Source: Toxoplasma gondii ME49 (Eukaryota > Apicomplexa > Conoidasida > Eucoccidiorida > Sarcocystidae). From it: DNA of 64,000 nucleotides. The position numbers and the translations under genes are program-made. The notes below the pieces were generated by a model. It saw only the letters and a list, made by a program, of their open reading frames with translations, was not told the DNA's origin and ran no database searches. This document shows positions 25,231 to 35,764 of this stretch, piece after piece; the first letter of the stretch is position 1, and every line of letters begins with the position of its first letter. The stretch lies in assembly GCF_000006565.2 (NCBI RefSeq), contig NC_031478.1:4045788-4109787 (forward strand), read 5' to 3'.

Positions 25231-25995
25231 GCACCCAATCGTGTGCCAGTAGGTTTGTGTCTCGATGAGCGTTTAGAAGAGCGCCTGCAGAGTTGTGCGC
25301 ATGTGCGTGAATGGAAACACGGCCTGAAGACCCAACAGCGTCACCACATTTCCCGCGTGTGTCCGCGACTCACTTATGACCCAGACAGTTCTGCGTGGAG
25401 ACACCGTTTACGTTGGTTTTGCGCGTCCATTCGTGCCACCGAACTGCCTGAACAACTGACTCCCACGCAGTGCGACGAGAGAGAAAGGCAAACGCGAATT
25501 GACAGCCTGAGAAGGACGTTTCTGGCGTCGGTTGCAAAGCGACGCTCCAAATGGATACGGGGCCTACCATGGTCCTTTGTTACGGAGGCAAACCTCTGTT
25601 TGCCGTGGTGCGGCAGAGAGACTTTTCTTCTCTGAACGCGGTAGATGCAAACGCGGTAAGTTTAAAGGGTCTCGAATCTGGTAAAATCACATTTCTGTAC
25701 GGAAGTAGCCAGCAGGCAAAGGACCATAATTCGTCTTCCACTGTTGATCCACTGTTTGAGTGCACGTTCTAATGAATAAACATAGGTTCAGACGTACAGA
25801 CATGGTGGCCTCTACTTGACTAAAAGACATGAAAAAGTGAACAGAGAAGATCAGACGACTCGGATGCGAGGAACACGATAGAGAGGCAGACGAGGGAATG
25901 CAACACTGGACGGGGCGAGCTCGAGAACGTGGACAAAGAAGATCGCGGCTCGTTACGCCGAGTGTCCTGCACTGTCGTTCCTCTTGGTTTGAGAA
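23965..25995. other. Convergent 3' region, no gene seen
   Basis: This spacer lies between the stops of the UBA4 gene (+) and the next gene (-). Open frames at 24151-24537 and 25243-25635 (+) have no recognisable domain and no supporting neighbouring exons. An AT microsatellite sits at 25195-25230. Confidence 0.6.
25195..25230. repeat. (AT)n microsatellite
   Basis: Two (AT) runs are joined by ATGTAT in the convergent intergenic region. Confidence 0.9.
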
Positions 25996-27894
25996 CTATC
26001 TCTCTGTATCTGTTTCTTCACCATCGTGGAACTTCTTTGAACGGCTCTTCTCTTTTCCCAGCTTTTCTGTTTTGTCTTTGTCACGCTTCTTTTTTTTCTT
26101 CTCTCCCTTTTCCTCAACGTCACTTTCGTTGGAGCAATCCTTGTCTCGGTGGCGACGAGGCGACTCGTTGTCTCTGTTCTCTTTCTTCTTCTTCTTCCCC
26201 TTCTTTTTCTTGTCACTATCATCGCTACCTGACCGGTTTTTCCCCTCTTTTTTCTCATCGCTGTCGCTGCGCTCGGAGCGCTCCTTCTTCGACTTCTTCG
26301 CCTTTTTCTCTTTTCTCACCGCATCTTCGCCGCTCTTTTCTCTTCTTTCTTTCTTCTTCTTCTTCTCCTCCCCGTCTTCGCACCGCTCTTCGCGATCGTC
26401 CTTCTTCTTCTCCTTCTTCTCTTTCTTCCTGTCTCTCTCAGTGTCTTGTCGGCGTGTGGAGGAGGCTGACGTTTGTGACCGCCGAAGATTCTCCTCTTCC
26501 TTTGGTCCTCGACCCGAATGAACAGTCGACACAGACGAATCGAGTTCTCTGAGGTTCGGGCGGTCTTCTTTCCTCGCTTCGCGTTCCTCCGCTCCTTTCG
26601 CCTCCACGTACGCAAGCGAAATCCCGTTTGCACACTGATCCGCGCGTCGCTCCACTTCCTTCATTGTCGGCTTCCTGTTCAACCGCTCCTCGGGTTTCTC
26701 CGCAACAACCACGGGGCGTGGAGTGGGACGGAGGGGAGGGAGATTCGCCGTGACAGGTAGGGGGGCAGGAGGCGTTGCGAGAGACGCAAATGTAGCATCT
26801 CGATCGGCCTGAAGCCCGGCGTAGGGTGCCACCGGCCCGCTAGCGAAGCGAGCTGGAAGTTCTCCAAAGGGGGGTCGTTGGGGGTGGGTGGGCGCATGTT
26901 CGGTTAAGGGATATGATGGGGTAGCAGCAAGCCCCGTGGATTTGTTGAGCGCCGCTGGAGACGTAGGGAGCGAGCGAAAAGGATAGTGCGCAGTCTCGGC
27001 TTTCCGTAGCTGCGGCTGTTTCGTGGTCGCGTCATCGCCACCGCCATAGGTCAGTTCGCACCGGAGAAAGAGACACCCCGCCCCCTGACGAAAGACGGGG
27101 TTCGTGAGAGGCCACTTGGTCATTTGCGTGAGGCGGATATCGTCAAAACGCAGAAGCTGCGTCGACCCTTTGTATATTTGGTTCCCCGTGACAAGCTGCT
27201 CGGTGAGGGCGACCCTGAACCCGAGCGGGGGCGTCTTCTTCTCGCCAGTCAGGGGGTCTGTCCCGGTAAACTCGGGACCCGACGGGACATCCAAGACGAT
27301 GCTTTGGTTGTTTAGCGGTACTTCGTAGTGCTTAATGCCGCTGTAGAAGCCTTCCGCAGGCTGCGTCACTCTCGACGGGTTGTCCACCGCCTTTGTCATG
27401 GTTTCATCGTCGAAGTAGACCGAGCACAAGAACGTGCGGTCTTCAATGACGTCTCCTTCACGGTTCGCTGGGACGTCTGTGACACGCGAAAAGATGACTT
27501 TGACTGTTTTCGGCAGTCGTTGTTGACTCACCGCCACAGAAGGGCTCAAGATCGCCGGTGTAAAGCGGCCGCTCTCCCCTCGCGGCGCATGCAGCTCCGT
27601 CGCAGTCCTCATGAAGGCCGAAGGGAGGTTGCCTCGAGGCGCAGGACTGCCTGCCGCGGCGACTGCCCCGAGAGGCGCGCCATCCGTCGCCAGACTAGCC
27701 AGACGCGTCGGGCTCTGTTGAAGCTGCCCCGGGCGGATCGAAGAAGTGGCCGAGAAAAGCGTTCGGGTCCTGTCTCCGTGAGCCAATCGAGGGGTAGAGT
27801 TCTGCGACCCCGAGGCGCCCCCCTTGTCCGAGTCGGCGTCGCCGCCCCGGTTCTTCTTTCGCGACGGGCGCAGATGCAGGCAAAACCATGACAT
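25996..27894 (-). CDS. Unrecognised 632-residue protein with C2-like beta-rich domain and Lys/Glu-rich tail
   Basis: A single exon runs from an ATG in good context (GCCATG) to TAG. Residues 1-10 (MSWFCLHLRP) include an early Cys that could be palmitoylated, which would suit membrane targeting; this is inference. Residues about 128-283 look like one folded, strand-rich domain: it starts TVKVIFSRVTDVP, like the first strand of a C2 domain, and ends CLFLRCELTYGG. I cannot assign the family with confidence, and no clear set of calcium-binding aspartates is visible. Residues 290-420 are Pro/Ala-rich. Residues about 440-632 are an almost continuous Lys/Glu/Asp tract (KKEKKEKKK, DKKKKGKKKKKE), probably a charged helix or disordered tail. 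The long plus-strand frames over 25.9-26.6 kb are shadows of this tail. Confidence 0.8.
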   Translation of the reverse strand: MSWFCLHLRPSRKKNRGGDADSDKGGASGSQNSTPRLAHGDRTRTLFSATSSIRPGQLQQSPTRLASLATDGAPLGAVAAAGSPAPRGNLPSAFMRTATELHAPRGESGRFTPAILSPSVAVSQQRLPKTVKVIFSRVTDVPANREGDVIEDRTFLCSVYFDDETMTKAVDNPSRVTQPAEGFYSGIKHYEVPLNNQSIVLDVPSGPEFTGTDPLTGEKKTPPLGFRVALTEQLVTGNQIYKGSTQLLRFDDIRLTQMTKWPLTNPVFRQGAGCLFLRCELTYGGGDDATTKQPQLRKAETAHYPFRSLPTSPAALNKSTGLAATPSYPLTEHAPTHPQRPPFGELPARFASGPVAPYAGLQADRDATFASLATPPAPLPVTANLPPLRPTPRPVVVAEKPEERLNRKPTMKEVERRADQCANGISLAYVEAKGAEEREARKEDRPNLRELDSSVSTVHSGRGPKEEENLRRSQTSASSTRRQDTERDRKKEKKEKKKDDREERCEDGEEKKKKKERREKSGEDAVRKEKKAKKSKKERSERSDSDEKKEGKNRSGSDDSDKKKKGKKKKKENRDNESPRRHRDKDCSNESDVEEKGEKKKKKRDKDKTEKLGKEKSRSKKFHDGEETDTER

Positions 27895-30800
27895 GGCGAC
27901 TGCGGGACGGCACAGACGGCTCTAGGAAACAGGGAGTGGTGTCCGAGAAAAAAAGACACGGGGAAAGAGACACGCTTCAGGGGTACGGGCTTCGACGACG
28001 GAAAGGGACGCAGAAGAAACAGACGAAACACATGCAGAGCGCACTAAACAGCAAGGGCAGGGGAGAAGAAGTAACCCACGGGTCAGACTCTCGACGCGGA
28101 CACAATGGAAGAAACGCTGCTGCCCAGCTGAAAAGATGGAGAAACGCAGAACCTGGAACTATGAGAGACACAAAGGGTAGCTCACGAAGGATAGACGCCA
28201 ACGTTGGGAGATTTCGAACACAACGACCTTGCACAATTGAAGATACTGCTTCTCAATATATACCACTTTCTCGCTACACATATTCATAGGCAAGCGAAAA
28301 TGTTTGTACCCATGCATGACCGCACACATGCAAGCATGCACAAAGACCACTACACGAAGGCCATAACTGCCGGAATGTTTGCGAACCGAATCGACGGGGA
28401 CAAATGTTGTATCAGGGAGTGCCGCGTTGTACTGTTTTCGATTGGACAGCTTCCAGAGAAAAAAAGGGAGAAACCGGAAAAACTTTATGGAAGCATTTAG
28501 GCTACCTGAAACACGAGCACAGACCGTAAGAAGCAAACAAACGGAATACAACGCACAAGGGAGAACAAGCGAAACCGATGTGTGCGAAAACGATTGCCTC
28601 CCTGGCCGCCTTTCTCTTTGACAGACGCCACGTCGACACAGGAGAGGAACGGGAGAACGGCAAGAAAGCAAATCACCGAAGGGGTAACAACGTACAACAA
28701 GAGGGATGCACGGAGGCAGGTTCAGCGAAAGGTAGGAATGAGACTCAGGGTACCACTTTTCAGGAAGGATGAAAACAGAACAAGACTACCGTTGCTTCTG
28801 ACCCGTCAGAGATGAGTAAAGAGATGAAGGGAAACAACACGGCGGACACACACGAATATATGGGTCAGAGTCTGGAAATGTGAACGCGATATACAACGAA
28901 ACTGAGAATCTATGAGAGCCGGGACACACTGCAGACGACGACAGATGTCTGCCTGATGACGACGTCAACGTCCTTAGGCACAAGCACACTTTCGGAAGAA
29001 ATGAAGGTAACAGACGTGAGACAAAACCAGGAAACAGCGGGCTACAGTGGAGCGTCTGTTAAACTGCAGCATCGGCAGAAGAACACACAGCCCCCGGGAG
29101 AAGGAGGGAAGGAAGGACTTGACGAAAAAGGCAGCCAACGGAGGCACAGGCTCAGTTCACAGCCGTCGGGAGCCCCTCGAATGAAGCCCACCACGTTCTT
29201 CTTAGACTCTATCCAGACAGCAGGATATAATTGAGGACCACGAATCAAAGTGGAAAGACAGGTCCGGAGACGGAGCCGGTAGAGACGCCGACAGCGCGAA
29301 ACGAAAACTCCTTCGATCAGCAGCAAAAAAGACGGAGGAAACGGACAAAGGAAACCAGTTGGTTTCTGCCAGCCGCGAGCTATCGAACAATGGATGTCAT
29401 CCGTTATCCCGGCGTGGCGGCAAAGCCTCGTTTAGTTTCGATGGAGACTCCCGAATCGCACGCTCGTCCACATGATTCTCCTCCCTTGTCGCTGACAAGT
29501 GGGAAAAAAGTGGCGACAGGTCCCACAAATGTCATGGACCGTTTCCGGCTCCGACGAACCAAAACGCTAGAACCGGTTTGGCCGTGTGCGGAAAAAAAAA
29601 CCAAGTGAAAGGAGTTGCGGCAGGCTCTCGTGAAACGGGTTACGAGCCAAGGCGGCGTGGATGACACAACGGCGCCGCAGGAAAACGGCTCGCTGGCGAC
29701 AACTGGAACCTGTTTTTCAATGATTTTACGGAAGCGATAATGCGAACTATGGTCAAAATACGTGTCCGTCACTACGCGCTGACGGGGAAAACGTGGCCCT
29801 AACGAAAATCGGCATAAAACAGAGTCGGTTTCAGGGCTGCGCTGCAAGCCTGCCCGCTGTTCCTAGATCTGGCTTCGCAAGACAGAAAACATCGGCTCTG
29901 CGACGAAGAGAACAGGGAAACCGACGCCACGACCTTTTACTTCTCACATGGGTGCCATTAGACAAAAGTCCCTCTAGGACATCTGCTTGTAAAGTACTTG
30001 GGCGAAAGCGTACCCGCGCTCGACGCTCTGCTTCGGAACAGTCCTGCATGCATGACCCGTCGCCTCAAAACGTGGAATAGACCCGCAGAGACAAAACACT
30101 TTTATCCGAATCGCCTCTTCTTTAGAGAAGGATGCAGCCAAAAACAGAGAAAAGGCAACGAGGTTACACCGACACGACTCCCGTATCCCCTCGTCTGCGA
30201 ATTCACTAGCCCAGATACGAGAATGACGATTTTCGGGACACACAGGTGTTGCCCATGTAGCGAGCGATTTGCAAGCCCTGCAGGTAGGTGGCAGTTGTGG
30301 CAGCTAGTCAAGGTCGAGGACGCTGCAGAGCTGTTGTCATCGGGCCCCATTGTTATACGAAATACAGACGTTTCGGTGAAGGCCCAAAAGTTGCACAGTT
30401 CTGCTTTCGACGTAGAATTCTGCATCACAGCCAGCCGGCGCACCATCCCCCATCCAACGTCACGAACCACATCTCTCTTGCGTGCTGGTGCCCTGGAACG
30501 GCGACAAAGCAGCCACTTTGACTTTCAGTCCTCTTAGAAGGGCATCCGTTTCCTTCCAACTCGTGAATTTGGCTATTCTTGTGTACGGTGCCGTATAGTT
30601 GTCCCTCATCTACCTCCGGAACTAACTTGCCGCAGACGCTGGCGGTAGCCGGCAGGGCAACCCGCCAAGCTGTCTAAGACTCAAGTGACGCGTATCTGCG
30701 CCCCTACCACGAGCGTTAGCACGTAAGAGAGGTTTGATGTAAGTGATCAGTCACTTGTTCGACAGAACTCCGAAGTGCATTTTTAGCAAGGCTGGCTTAT

Positions 30801-31885
30801 CGTTGCGGCTCTGCCGGAGGTCTTCAGGCAGTGACCTGTGCGCCGGCGCCGCTCCATTGTCGTGGAAACTACCGGACGTCTGCCTAAAGATGACCCCCTT
30901 CATTTTGCAAGACACGAAAAAACCACGCAGAACTGGGCACAGCTATGCCCCTCTTCAGGAGTGTTCCAGAAACACCCGCGATCCAGATTTAAGAAGCGCG
31001 AAGCAAGCTTCAACATCGCCCTGCACTCCAAAAATGAAAACTGAGTTTCCACCGCTTCTTTATCACGCGTCACACGAGAAACCCTTCGCATCAGTGGTGG
31101 GAAGCGAGTGAAACAGCACATGACCGTGGTGCGTTGACACATTAAGTAGAGAAGTTAGTCTGTGAAGGCTTTGCGTCCGCCGATCCGAAAGACGCAGAGT
31201 GACGGCACCGCGGGAATACGGACAACCATGGAGGTTTCCTTTGTATAGTTAAGAAGCTCCTCATGAGTCTTCCGTTGTGAGGCGCTTACTCCGAAGTACT
31301 TCCGCATGGAAAGGACTTGGAAAAGCCACTTGTGTCTGTGGAGATGGCGACGAGCAACTTAAACCGAATCGGTGATCGCAGTTTGCCTGAAAGCGTAACG
31401 CAGCAAAACGAGGTCACCATACACCGGTTTGACCATTTTGCTCTCGCTGCCCATGAACACCCGCGCACTCACCTACCCTGTCTCACTTAGATACTGGATT
31501 CACTCATCTCACTCTCCACCGTTCCCTCGCCCTTTGAAACACTGGACACACCGTAATGCTTTGTTTGTAGTAGCGGCGATCCTCGTTGAGCATAGTGGGT
31601 GGAAGGCCTGTGGCCCTTCTCATTTGTTCGCAGCCTTGTCAGTAACGAACTAGAGAGTTGATCGGCGGTATGTAGCACCGGCTGATCAGTGCTTCAACAC
31701 GCTGGACGCGGCATCGTGATGAGCTGCGGCAGTTGCATGGAGGGACTATCTGGTGCTTACAGATAATTGTCAAGTCAGACCAGTGCGCGATCTGCAGGTG
31801 AGAGCGAAGGTAAAACGAGTTGCGGCGGACTCTGGAGTAGAAGGGAGCGGGGTCGTTGGGTTGTTGCAGGCGTTTCCCATCGCAG
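27895..31885. other. Upstream and intergenic DNA, no supported gene
   Basis: About 4 kb upstream of the C2-like gene. Near 28-29 kb the texture changes from CT-rich, microsatellite-rich DNA to more even composition. TGCATGC words occur near 30046. Scattered frames of 70-180 residues have no domain resemblance and no consistent splice partners. Confidence 0.5.
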
Positions 31886-32752
31886 TTTCACAATGTTGTA
31901 CTCGCCATTCTTTCCACTTTGTCAACGCATAGGGGAATTTTTCTCGAGGTTGTCCGATTTTGGAAGCTGCCCGATATTTATACGCGATTGGTCTTCGTCT
32001 CCCTTGCCCACAACGGGTCGCCGACTGAGGAACTATGGATCTTCGGACTTCATTTCGACTTCATCTTCCGTCTCCAGGAGACAGGAGACGAAGTGCCTCT
32101 ATGCCTGAAACTTTTCCAAGGGTGAAGCTTGGAGATCGCTTGGGTGTGCATCAACGCCTCACCTTCGTGTTACGTTCTAGTGTGTTGTGTGCGTCGACAG
32201 GTCATTACTGTTTTTTTTCGGACAGCGAAGAGAGGCCAACGGCCATGTCTTCGATTCACGCGCGCTTGTGTCGGAGCCGTGCCAGTTTGGTTAGGTCGTG
32301 CCACGTTCGGTTGCCTGGTTTCGCAATGAGGCCGTCAGGCATGTATTTTCTGTGAATGTTTCCGCCTTCTTCCCTCTAATGCCTGAGTCTAGTGTCACGT
32401 TTTTAAGGAACAGCCCGCGGCGACGGCGTTACTCGAGGGCGAAAGAGAGAAAACACCCACGGACTTGCCCCGAAGCAAGACCTTGCGAGAGTTCGTTTAG
32501 TCAAGTACCAATCACATTTGTCGCGAAGGCAAACAACACTTGCTTAGGCGTACGCTCGTTTCACTTCTATGGCCATGGCTATTCCAAAACTTTACTGGTG
32601 GAACGAAATTGGGGACTACGTTGACCTTATGGACATCCCTGTCTCCCGCAGCTATAGTAGATCCGAAAGAAGCTCGCAAGTGTTTTCCTGTTTCCACCTT
32701 CGCTTTTGTTAGTGAGGGAATGAGACACAGAGGGGAGTTTAGAATGAGTTAG
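31886..32752 (+). CDS. Candidate two-exon 3' end of an unrecognised gene (possible HORMA-like fold)
   Basis: Exon 31886-32121 follows an acceptor at TCGCAG and ends at a GTGAAG donor in phase 2. Exon 32548-32752 follows an acceptor at GCTTAG in the matching phase and ends in TAG. Together they give about 146 residues. The first exon reads like protein, with a hydrophobic helix (IFLEVVRFWKLPD), a strand (TRLVFVSL) and then EELWIFGLHFDF. The strand-turn-strand pattern resembles the HORMA signature of MAD2/REV7 (a VVVVIL strand, a turn, then FVFEI). The second exon continues with TTLTLWTS and ends FAFVSEGMRHRGEFRMS. No convincing start exon was found; a 35-bp mini-exon ending at 31798 is possible. 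The HORMA idea is a weak structural analogy. Confidence 0.3.
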
Positions 32753-35700
32753 ACTCCGTTCTCCTCAGTGATGGCTTTGCTTGCCCCTCTGTTTTGGCGT
32801 GATTCCTGCCATGATCAAATAATTGCAGGGGGCGGCCGCTGCCGGGTAATTTTGCTGTAGCCGTGCTCGATATGCATTGCCCCAAACGTCATTTTGGGAT
32901 GACGTAGGAGTCGGTAGTCTAGCTGTTTGATTACACTCGGACCTGTAGGTGTTCTCTACACGGAGTATTTCTCGTGTCGCTGACCCGTGGCGCATGAGTC
33001 CCCATGTGCTTGCTTGTTGTGTTTGTCATTCCACCGGTGTGTGCTCGGTCATCTGGCGTGTTTCTTAGTCCCATAAGTGGACGCAGACGCTTGCGGTAGC
33101 CGAAAGGTATTAAACAAGTGAAAGTGGAGAATCGTGCGAGAGCTGCTTTTTGTGCACAGGTCGATTGACTGTAGATTCCCTGACCAGATATACCGTTTGC
33201 ATGGGGGGGCCCTGTTAATCCGACAACTCGTAGCTTGGATGTAACTGACGGCGACTGCCATATCGGGTGACTGGATACACAGCTGCCTGATGTTGGAGAC
33301 GTAGATCATATTTATGAAGTTAATCAAGACATTCGGTTTTCTTCCGTAGTCGCGAGACCTGCTGTTGTTCCCCGAGAAGCCCTCACGGTGTCCGTTACTT
33401 CATGCCTCGTACAAGCTATCCTCCTTGTGAAACGTATATTGATCCTGTGTTCTTCACCGTCAGTTCGCAAAGGAAGAGGGGCCTTGAAGATTCCCGCACC
33501 TGATCGGCGAGTATGAAGGTAGATTTTTTTATCCACTGACGACGGTGTTACGCCAAGTTTCTCTATTCCGTAGCCGCTTGTTAGAAAAATAACGCATTCA
33601 CCGACATGGTTCGGGGGCGAGCGCGGACGCACACCTGACATACTAGCAGGGCTGGCGTATTGCGACCTTTTTTGTGTGATGAACGTGCGCTATAGTGGGG
33701 ATAGGTGATGGCGGTGTCCCTTACTTCATGTTGCTAGGAAGCCGTTTACACGGAAATCCCTGTGCTCAGTTGTGCAATCTTGCCGGAAGTGACTTGACCG
33801 TTGTCACAAACAGCTCAGCTGTGAGAAGCTCTCTTGATTTTAAGTGGTCCAGTTGTGCAAAACGTGACATCTACCCACAAGTTCCTCTTTTTTCGTAGGG
33901 CACACACCAAAGGAGGCAAGCATTTTTCGGGGTGTACCCACAGCAGCTGCAACGATGCCGGCGCGGAGCGGAAAGGTAATGCCCCTGCTGCTCAAGCAGG
34001 CGGAACTCCAGTTAAGATTGTGAGCAGTTACTGACGTGTTGCGTGTGCTAGTATACCGGGATTGCGTAAATTGTTGGTGCTGTGTGAGTGAAAACCGACT
34101 GTGCATCTGCACGTTTGTGCGAGTATATCACTGAGCGGACAAATAGATAGGTGGCACCGTTGGAAGAGACAAATTATTAGCTCAGTGCTGTGGATCTGAG
34201 AAAAGGAAAACCTTAAACAGAGTGGTGACTTATTTTTATCTGGGGGGACATCGAGGGAACGATCCGCACCCTTTCTCTGCTGCACTCAACATTGTAGGCG
34301 AAAACTCTACACGTCGTCCCACTACTAAATTCGTGAAGACGAAGAAAAGCTTCATTTGAAAGCGCGAGACTGAAGTTCGTCTTCGTGCGGAATGATGAGC
34401 TGTTCTTTTGTCCGGCTCTGTAAGAATAATCTGAAGGCTGCAAATGAAACGAGGAGACCTTGAGACGACGGCGTGGAGAGTGAAGGACGACACTTTGTGT
34501 TCGACTCACTGCGGTGTTTCTATCACCCGTGCCGCCAAACTGTAAGAAACACCGCGTGAGGTAGGATGAACAGAGGTGGAAACGTGTGAACTGCTTTCAC
34601 ACAAATTCCGTGAGGCCGTTCACAAAGTTGCGGATGTACCACTTCGGTAGTCGTCCGTGCCACGAAAGCGTCGCAGTGAGCTTCTTCTACCGCTTCCCCA
34701 GCGTAGCTACTACGAAAGACTCATCATGCGCTCTCCCGTGTCATCAGCCCCAACGTTACTGCAGAGCAGCATTTGTATCCTTTCAAAACGGTTACACTGA
34801 TTGCAATGTTTTCTGCATCATTTTCAGCCACAAAAGATGAATAACGCATTTGTAATTATTACGACAACCCGCGAAAGCGGGTCTCTGAGCCTCATTATCA
34901 CAAGGTAGTCGTCTGTGCGTGTGCTTCGAATGCGCGTGAACTATATCGTCAGCCGAAGAGCCGTGGCTTCGAGTAGCATCATTTGAGTGATTTTCTTCGG
35001 AGAACATTACTACATGACTCTTACATATCCATGACGCAAAGCAGGTGTTGCTCGCAAGAGACCGACGACACTAGACACAAATCAACTACCACGAAAACAC
35101 GGAATAAACTGCGTCGTGCGTGGATGAATGTGTCCATGGTGCCGTGTGTTTGGGTATCTGACAACGCAGCCCGATGTGTGGGGCTGCTAACGGTCTTACG
35201 AGCAAATACTAACGTCGATGCGAACGCCTACCAAGTCTGTTACCGCTGTCAACACTGACTAATGCTTTGTTCAGTTCGTGGTACCCTGTCACGGAAAGAG
35301 CGTGTTTGAATTTCATCTGGTAACGAAGGAACCGGCTTTAAATGAATTGTTTCTTTGTGAAAATTGCTTTTTTCTGTCAAGAGGCTCTCTGGGATGGTGA
35401 GCCGAGGAACTCTCAACCTGCCTAAATGAACAAGAGTCCGTTTCTGCCCACGTGGAAGTGCCATTCTCTTTGATGGGTGATGCGCGAATCCCTCGTGCAC
35501 ATAAATGTAAACGAGCTCAGGCGAGTGGCATGATTGAAAAGTTCGCACCGCGGAGAAAACAAATATGCTCATCCAGCTTGGAAGACCATGTTGCATGGGG
35601 AGCGACGTTGGTCTTCGACGGTAGCTGCCTCGAGAATAAGTAGCGGAGTCGTGTAACTACGGCATACAACAGACCATTTTGCTTTGGACTCGTTCACGCG

Positions 35701-35764
35701 TGGAAAAAAGTTAGTAGCAGAAATGGAAGCATGCATGTGATTTCTCTTCTGTGGAGGCTTCGCT
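32753..35764. other. Intergenic DNA, no gene seen
   Basis: This stretch lies between the candidate exons above and the MNS1-like stop codon. Frames are short (under 110 residues) with unremarkable composition. I see no repeats, tRNA-like folds or exon pairs with family resemblance. Confidence 0.5.

Noticed and set aside
25898..26552. Two overlapping 207-codon plus-strand frames rich in Phe/Ser
   Set aside because: They are the complement of the Lys/Glu-rich tail of the minus-strand C2-like gene; low-complexity shadow.
30600..30720. GC-rich hairpin-like segment that might be a tRNA or small RNA
   Set aside because: No cloverleaf, no B-box-like GGTTCRANYCC and no clear acceptor stem could be drawn.
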